Source: Muribaculum intestinale (lineage in GTDB: Bacteria; Bacteroidota; Bacteroidia; Bacteroidales; Muribaculaceae). Taken from it: DNA of 64,000 bases. Of this stretch, positions 61,944 through 64,000 are shown piece after piece (position 1 is the stretch's first letter; each line of letters opens with the position of its first letter). Location: assembly GCF_002201515.1 (NCBI RefSeq), contig NZ_CP021421.1, positions 2,542,001-2,606,000 on the forward strand. Direction: 5' to 3'. The notes below the pieces were generated by a model that saw only the letters and a program-made list of their open reading frames with translations, searched no databases and was not told the DNA's origin. The position numbers were made by a program, and so were the translations under genes.

Positions 61944-62404
61944 ATGATTGTAAAAGGTAAAACAAGATCAGCCGAGATATTCACGGATAATATAGAGAAG
62001 TCGGCTATGAAATGGATTTCAGAACTTTGCGACCATTCTGCTATGGAGAGCGTACCCGTTGTCAAGATGCCTGATGTCCATGCCGGCAGCCTGTGTGATG
62101 TAGGCACTGCCTATCCGGTGACGATATATGTCAATCCCGACCATGTTGGCGCTGAAATCGGTTGCATGATATCCATGCGCCGTCTTTCTTGTATTATCAG
62201 CCCGGCTGATTTTGCTCTGCTTGACCATCGTATCCGCGAGGCTGTCCCTACCGGTTCGGATATATGCATCGGAAATTCGGTAAAATCGACGGATCTCCTA
62301 TGGCTTACAAATCTGCCGACGAAATACTTCAACTAATCCGGCCGACGGTCGAAATATTGTGGATCGTGAGGCAGAAACTCAACATAAAAGACAGAGGAGA
62401 ATGA
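61944..62404 (+). pseudogene. rtcB: RtcB-type RNA ligase, internally deleted
   Basis: The first 110 residues (IVKGKTRSAEIFTDNIEKSA, VVKMPDVHAGSLCDVGTA, VGAEIGCM) match the N-terminus of RtcB, which joins RNA 2',3'-cyclic phosphate and 5'-OH ends; Asp44, His46 and the Cys of GCM are metal-ligand positions. The frame then breaks near 62265-62290, and a second frame gives DGSPMAYKSADEILQLI and ends RQKLNIKDRGE at 62404, the C-terminus of RtcB. About 250-280 residues between them, including the guanylylation His, are missing, so the gene is dead. It stands divergent to the WYL regulator. Confidence 0.85.
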
Positions 62405-62717
62405 AAAATACGGGATTCAACAACAGACGCATGACAGTAATTGGATGGAAATTTGTAACTTTCCTCTAAAACGTATTTACCTTATAAGAATGTGATATCC
62501 CCATAAACGGACAAGAACTGAGACAAATGTACATAAACACGGGTTCCGGCAGTCATTAGACAGCGGAATATAGATATAAGATTGCTACTTTCCTCTACAA
62601 GCTTGGTTAGCTTATGCCGGTATCCAACTCCTTCCGATGCTATTGCAAATTTGCGAACCGGGCTGCGATGCACCACAAAGTTAATTACATTGCACCGGAA
62701 GGTATGTCGAATGGCCC
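62405..62717. other. intergenic region before the IS110 transposase
   Basis: No gene is seen. A GGCC-CTCA-GGCC hairpin overlaps the transposase stop near 62714-62725. The IS110 boundary must lie in this stretch, but these elements lack inverted repeats and I cannot place it. Confidence 0.4.
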
Positions 62718-63917
62718 TCAGGCCATTTTCGATTCGAAAGATTTGAGTTGCTCCTCCAGGAGCCTCTGCTGCTCAAGTCTTTTGAGGTAGATGTCGATGA
62801 AGTCCTGCTCTTTGGAGAGCATGTGCCATATGGCGACGAGTATCTTGCGTGCGATGGCCACCTGAATTTTCATCCTGCTCTTTTTCTTGACCGTGGTCTG
62901 GACGTAGCTGAAATTTGAGAAGAAACAGTTCCGGGTTCTTGATGCGACCCATGCGATTTCAATCAGTATTTCTCTGAGATATCTGTTTCCGTGCGTCACT
63001 TTTCTGCTTTTGTAGCGACCATTGCTGACATCGTTTCGCGGTTTGAGTCCGCACCATCCGACAAGAGATGCCGCTGTTGCAAACATCTTCATGTCAACCC
63101 CTGTCTCCGCAATTATTGCCGTGGCCGCGCGTTCCTTGACTCCGGGGATGGTCTGAAGACGTCTGTACTGCTGGGGAAAGTGTTTCCCGCACAGGGCGGT
63201 GAGTTCCTTCTGGCATTCCGCCATCTGTGCCTCTATCAGGTCTATGACCGCCTTAGTCTGCCTGAAGATGATAATATCTGTATCCGAGAAGCAGCCTGTG
63301 ACGGCCGCCATTATCGTCTGGCGGCCATGCTTGTTGATGGTGCGGCCATGAACCTTGGCGATCAGCTTTCCCGGATCACGCTCACCGTCGATTATGCAGG
63401 AAAGTACCGACTGATAGCTTTTCCCCTTTATCCGGCTCACGTAGTTGCTCAGCCTGAACCCGCAGCGCTGAAGGGCCGCATCAAGCTTGTTGGTGTTGTA
63501 GGTCAGATCTTCGTTGAGATCCATGATGCGGCGGTTAAGCTTGCGCATGTCCTGAACTATTGTCTCGGGAACGAAACTTCCTCTGATAAGATTCTTCAGC
63601 AAACATTCGGCTATCCACTGGGCATCCTTGATATCGCTCTTGCGTCCCGGAAGCTGTTTGATGAAATAAGGATTGACAAGCTTGAGTTCCATCGACCCGC
63701 AAAGCTCGTTCCATACGGGCACCCAATATACAGCTGTACTCTCCATGGCGGCCTCGGTTACGCCCCGGGCTGTCATATCATTACACATCTGGCGCAGGTC
63801 GGGAGTAAGAACTCCATAGGTTTTTTCGAAAATGATGGCCTCGTCATGCCCCATAATACAAAGATAAATGCTATCTTTGTGGACATCAAGGCCGGCGACT
63901 GTTCGGTTTCTGTCCAT
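62718..63917 (-). CDS. IS110-family transposase (DEDD recombinase)
   Basis: The 399-residue protein has the N-terminal RuvC-like DEDD domain with Asp11 (AGLDVHKDS), Glu59 (AAMESTAVYW), Asp95 and Asp98 (GRKSDIKDAQW). The C-terminal Transposase_20 domain has TIPGVKERAATAIIAETG and GLKPRNDVSNG, with a Ser candidate nucleophile there. The frame is intact. IS110 elements move by a bridge RNA encoded beside the transposase. The upstream flank at the window end (63918-64000) may hold part of it. Confidence 0.95.
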   Translation of the reverse strand: MDRNRTVAGLDVHKDSIYLCIMGHDEAIIFEKTYGVLTPDLRQMCNDMTARGVTEAAMESTAVYWVPVWNELCGSMELKLVNPYFIKQLPGRKSDIKDAQWIAECLLKNLIRGSFVPETIVQDMRKLNRRIMDLNEDLTYNTNKLDAALQRCGFRLSNYVSRIKGKSYQSVLSCIIDGERDPGKLIAKVHGRTINKHGRQTIMAAVTGCFSDTDIIIFRQTKAVIDLIEAQMAECQKELTALCGKHFPQQYRRLQTIPGVKERAATAIIAETGVDMKMFATAASLVGWCGLKPRNDVSNGRYKSRKVTHGNRYLREILIEIAWVASRTRNCFFSNFSYVQTTVKKKSRMKIQVAIARKILVAIWHMLSKEQDFIDIYLKRLEQQRLLEEQLKSFESKMA

Positions 63918-64000
63918 ACCATTGAATTTAAATTATTCCTCCAAATTACTAAAATTGTGACTAAGAGCACGCAGGAGGGGACAGAAATCGGCGCGTCAGC
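63918..64000 (-). other. 5' flank of the IS110 transposase, possible part of a bridge RNA region
   Basis: Only 83 bp remain in the window. In the IS110 subgroup the bridge RNA lies between the element end and the transposase start. No structure can be confirmed from this fragment. Confidence 0.3.

Overview
The window looks like the chromosome of a gut Bacteroidales bacterium, most likely Muribaculaceae-like; the family is an inference. The evidence is a set of Bacteroidota-type promoters with a -7 box of the form TAnnTTTG, a B12 riboswitch followed by a TonB receptor and a BtuG-like propeller, a type IX secretion C-terminal tail, FISUMP and leucine-rich surface proteins, and the pairs prfA-pyrF and queD-queE. 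Most of the first 49 kb is ordinary core genome. It carries the end of a PEP/pyruvate-binding protein, dipeptidyl peptidase IV, miaA, an M16 protease, lrgAB, prfA-pyrF, pgk, fabI, two tandem NSS symporters, an ABC-F ATPase, alaS, an M23 peptidase, a MerR regulator, an outer-membrane barrel protein and queDE.

Accessory segments break this up. At 11.0-16.0 kb an AraC regulator stands divergent to an acetyltransferase, an exported flavodoxin/aldo-keto reductase fusion and a YqhD-type alcohol dehydrogenase. This layout recalls the E. coli yqhC/yqhD/dkgA aldehyde-response locus. Between the two arms lie two pairs of direct repeats, each pair with a 21-bp step, which look like AraC-type operators. 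The operon's 3' end has decayed into a deletion junction followed by a MITE and an IS5-family element. At 20.7-26.3 kb a cobalamin riboswitch controls a four-gene B12 uptake operon. From 49.7 to 62.4 kb, downstream of tRNA-Gln, lie a 217-bp tandem duplication, a long minus-strand run of small accessory genes (Sel1 fusions with DUF6194-like and DUF4303-like domains, YdeI, TfoX, VOC, YciI, DJ-1, zinc ribbon), a small membrane-protein operon, a WYL regulator and a deleted rtcB. An IS110 element closes the window.

Two families of short non-coding inverted-repeat elements run through the window. Family A is about 161 bp with ends GAGATTGTCTAAA, matching the resident IS5-family element. Family B is 347-349 bp, or 196 bp when internally deleted, with ends GAGCTTGTTTAAT. 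Both insert at TNA targets. They have split a terminator, interrupted an AraC paralogue, truncated a surface-protein gene and a VOC gene, landed in the leader of the small membrane-protein operon, and sit directly against the stop codons of alaS and btuB. Although their ends differ, the two families share an internal module: a hairpin whose stem sequence differs between copies but stays paired, held between conserved flanks. This module is the most unusual signal in the window.
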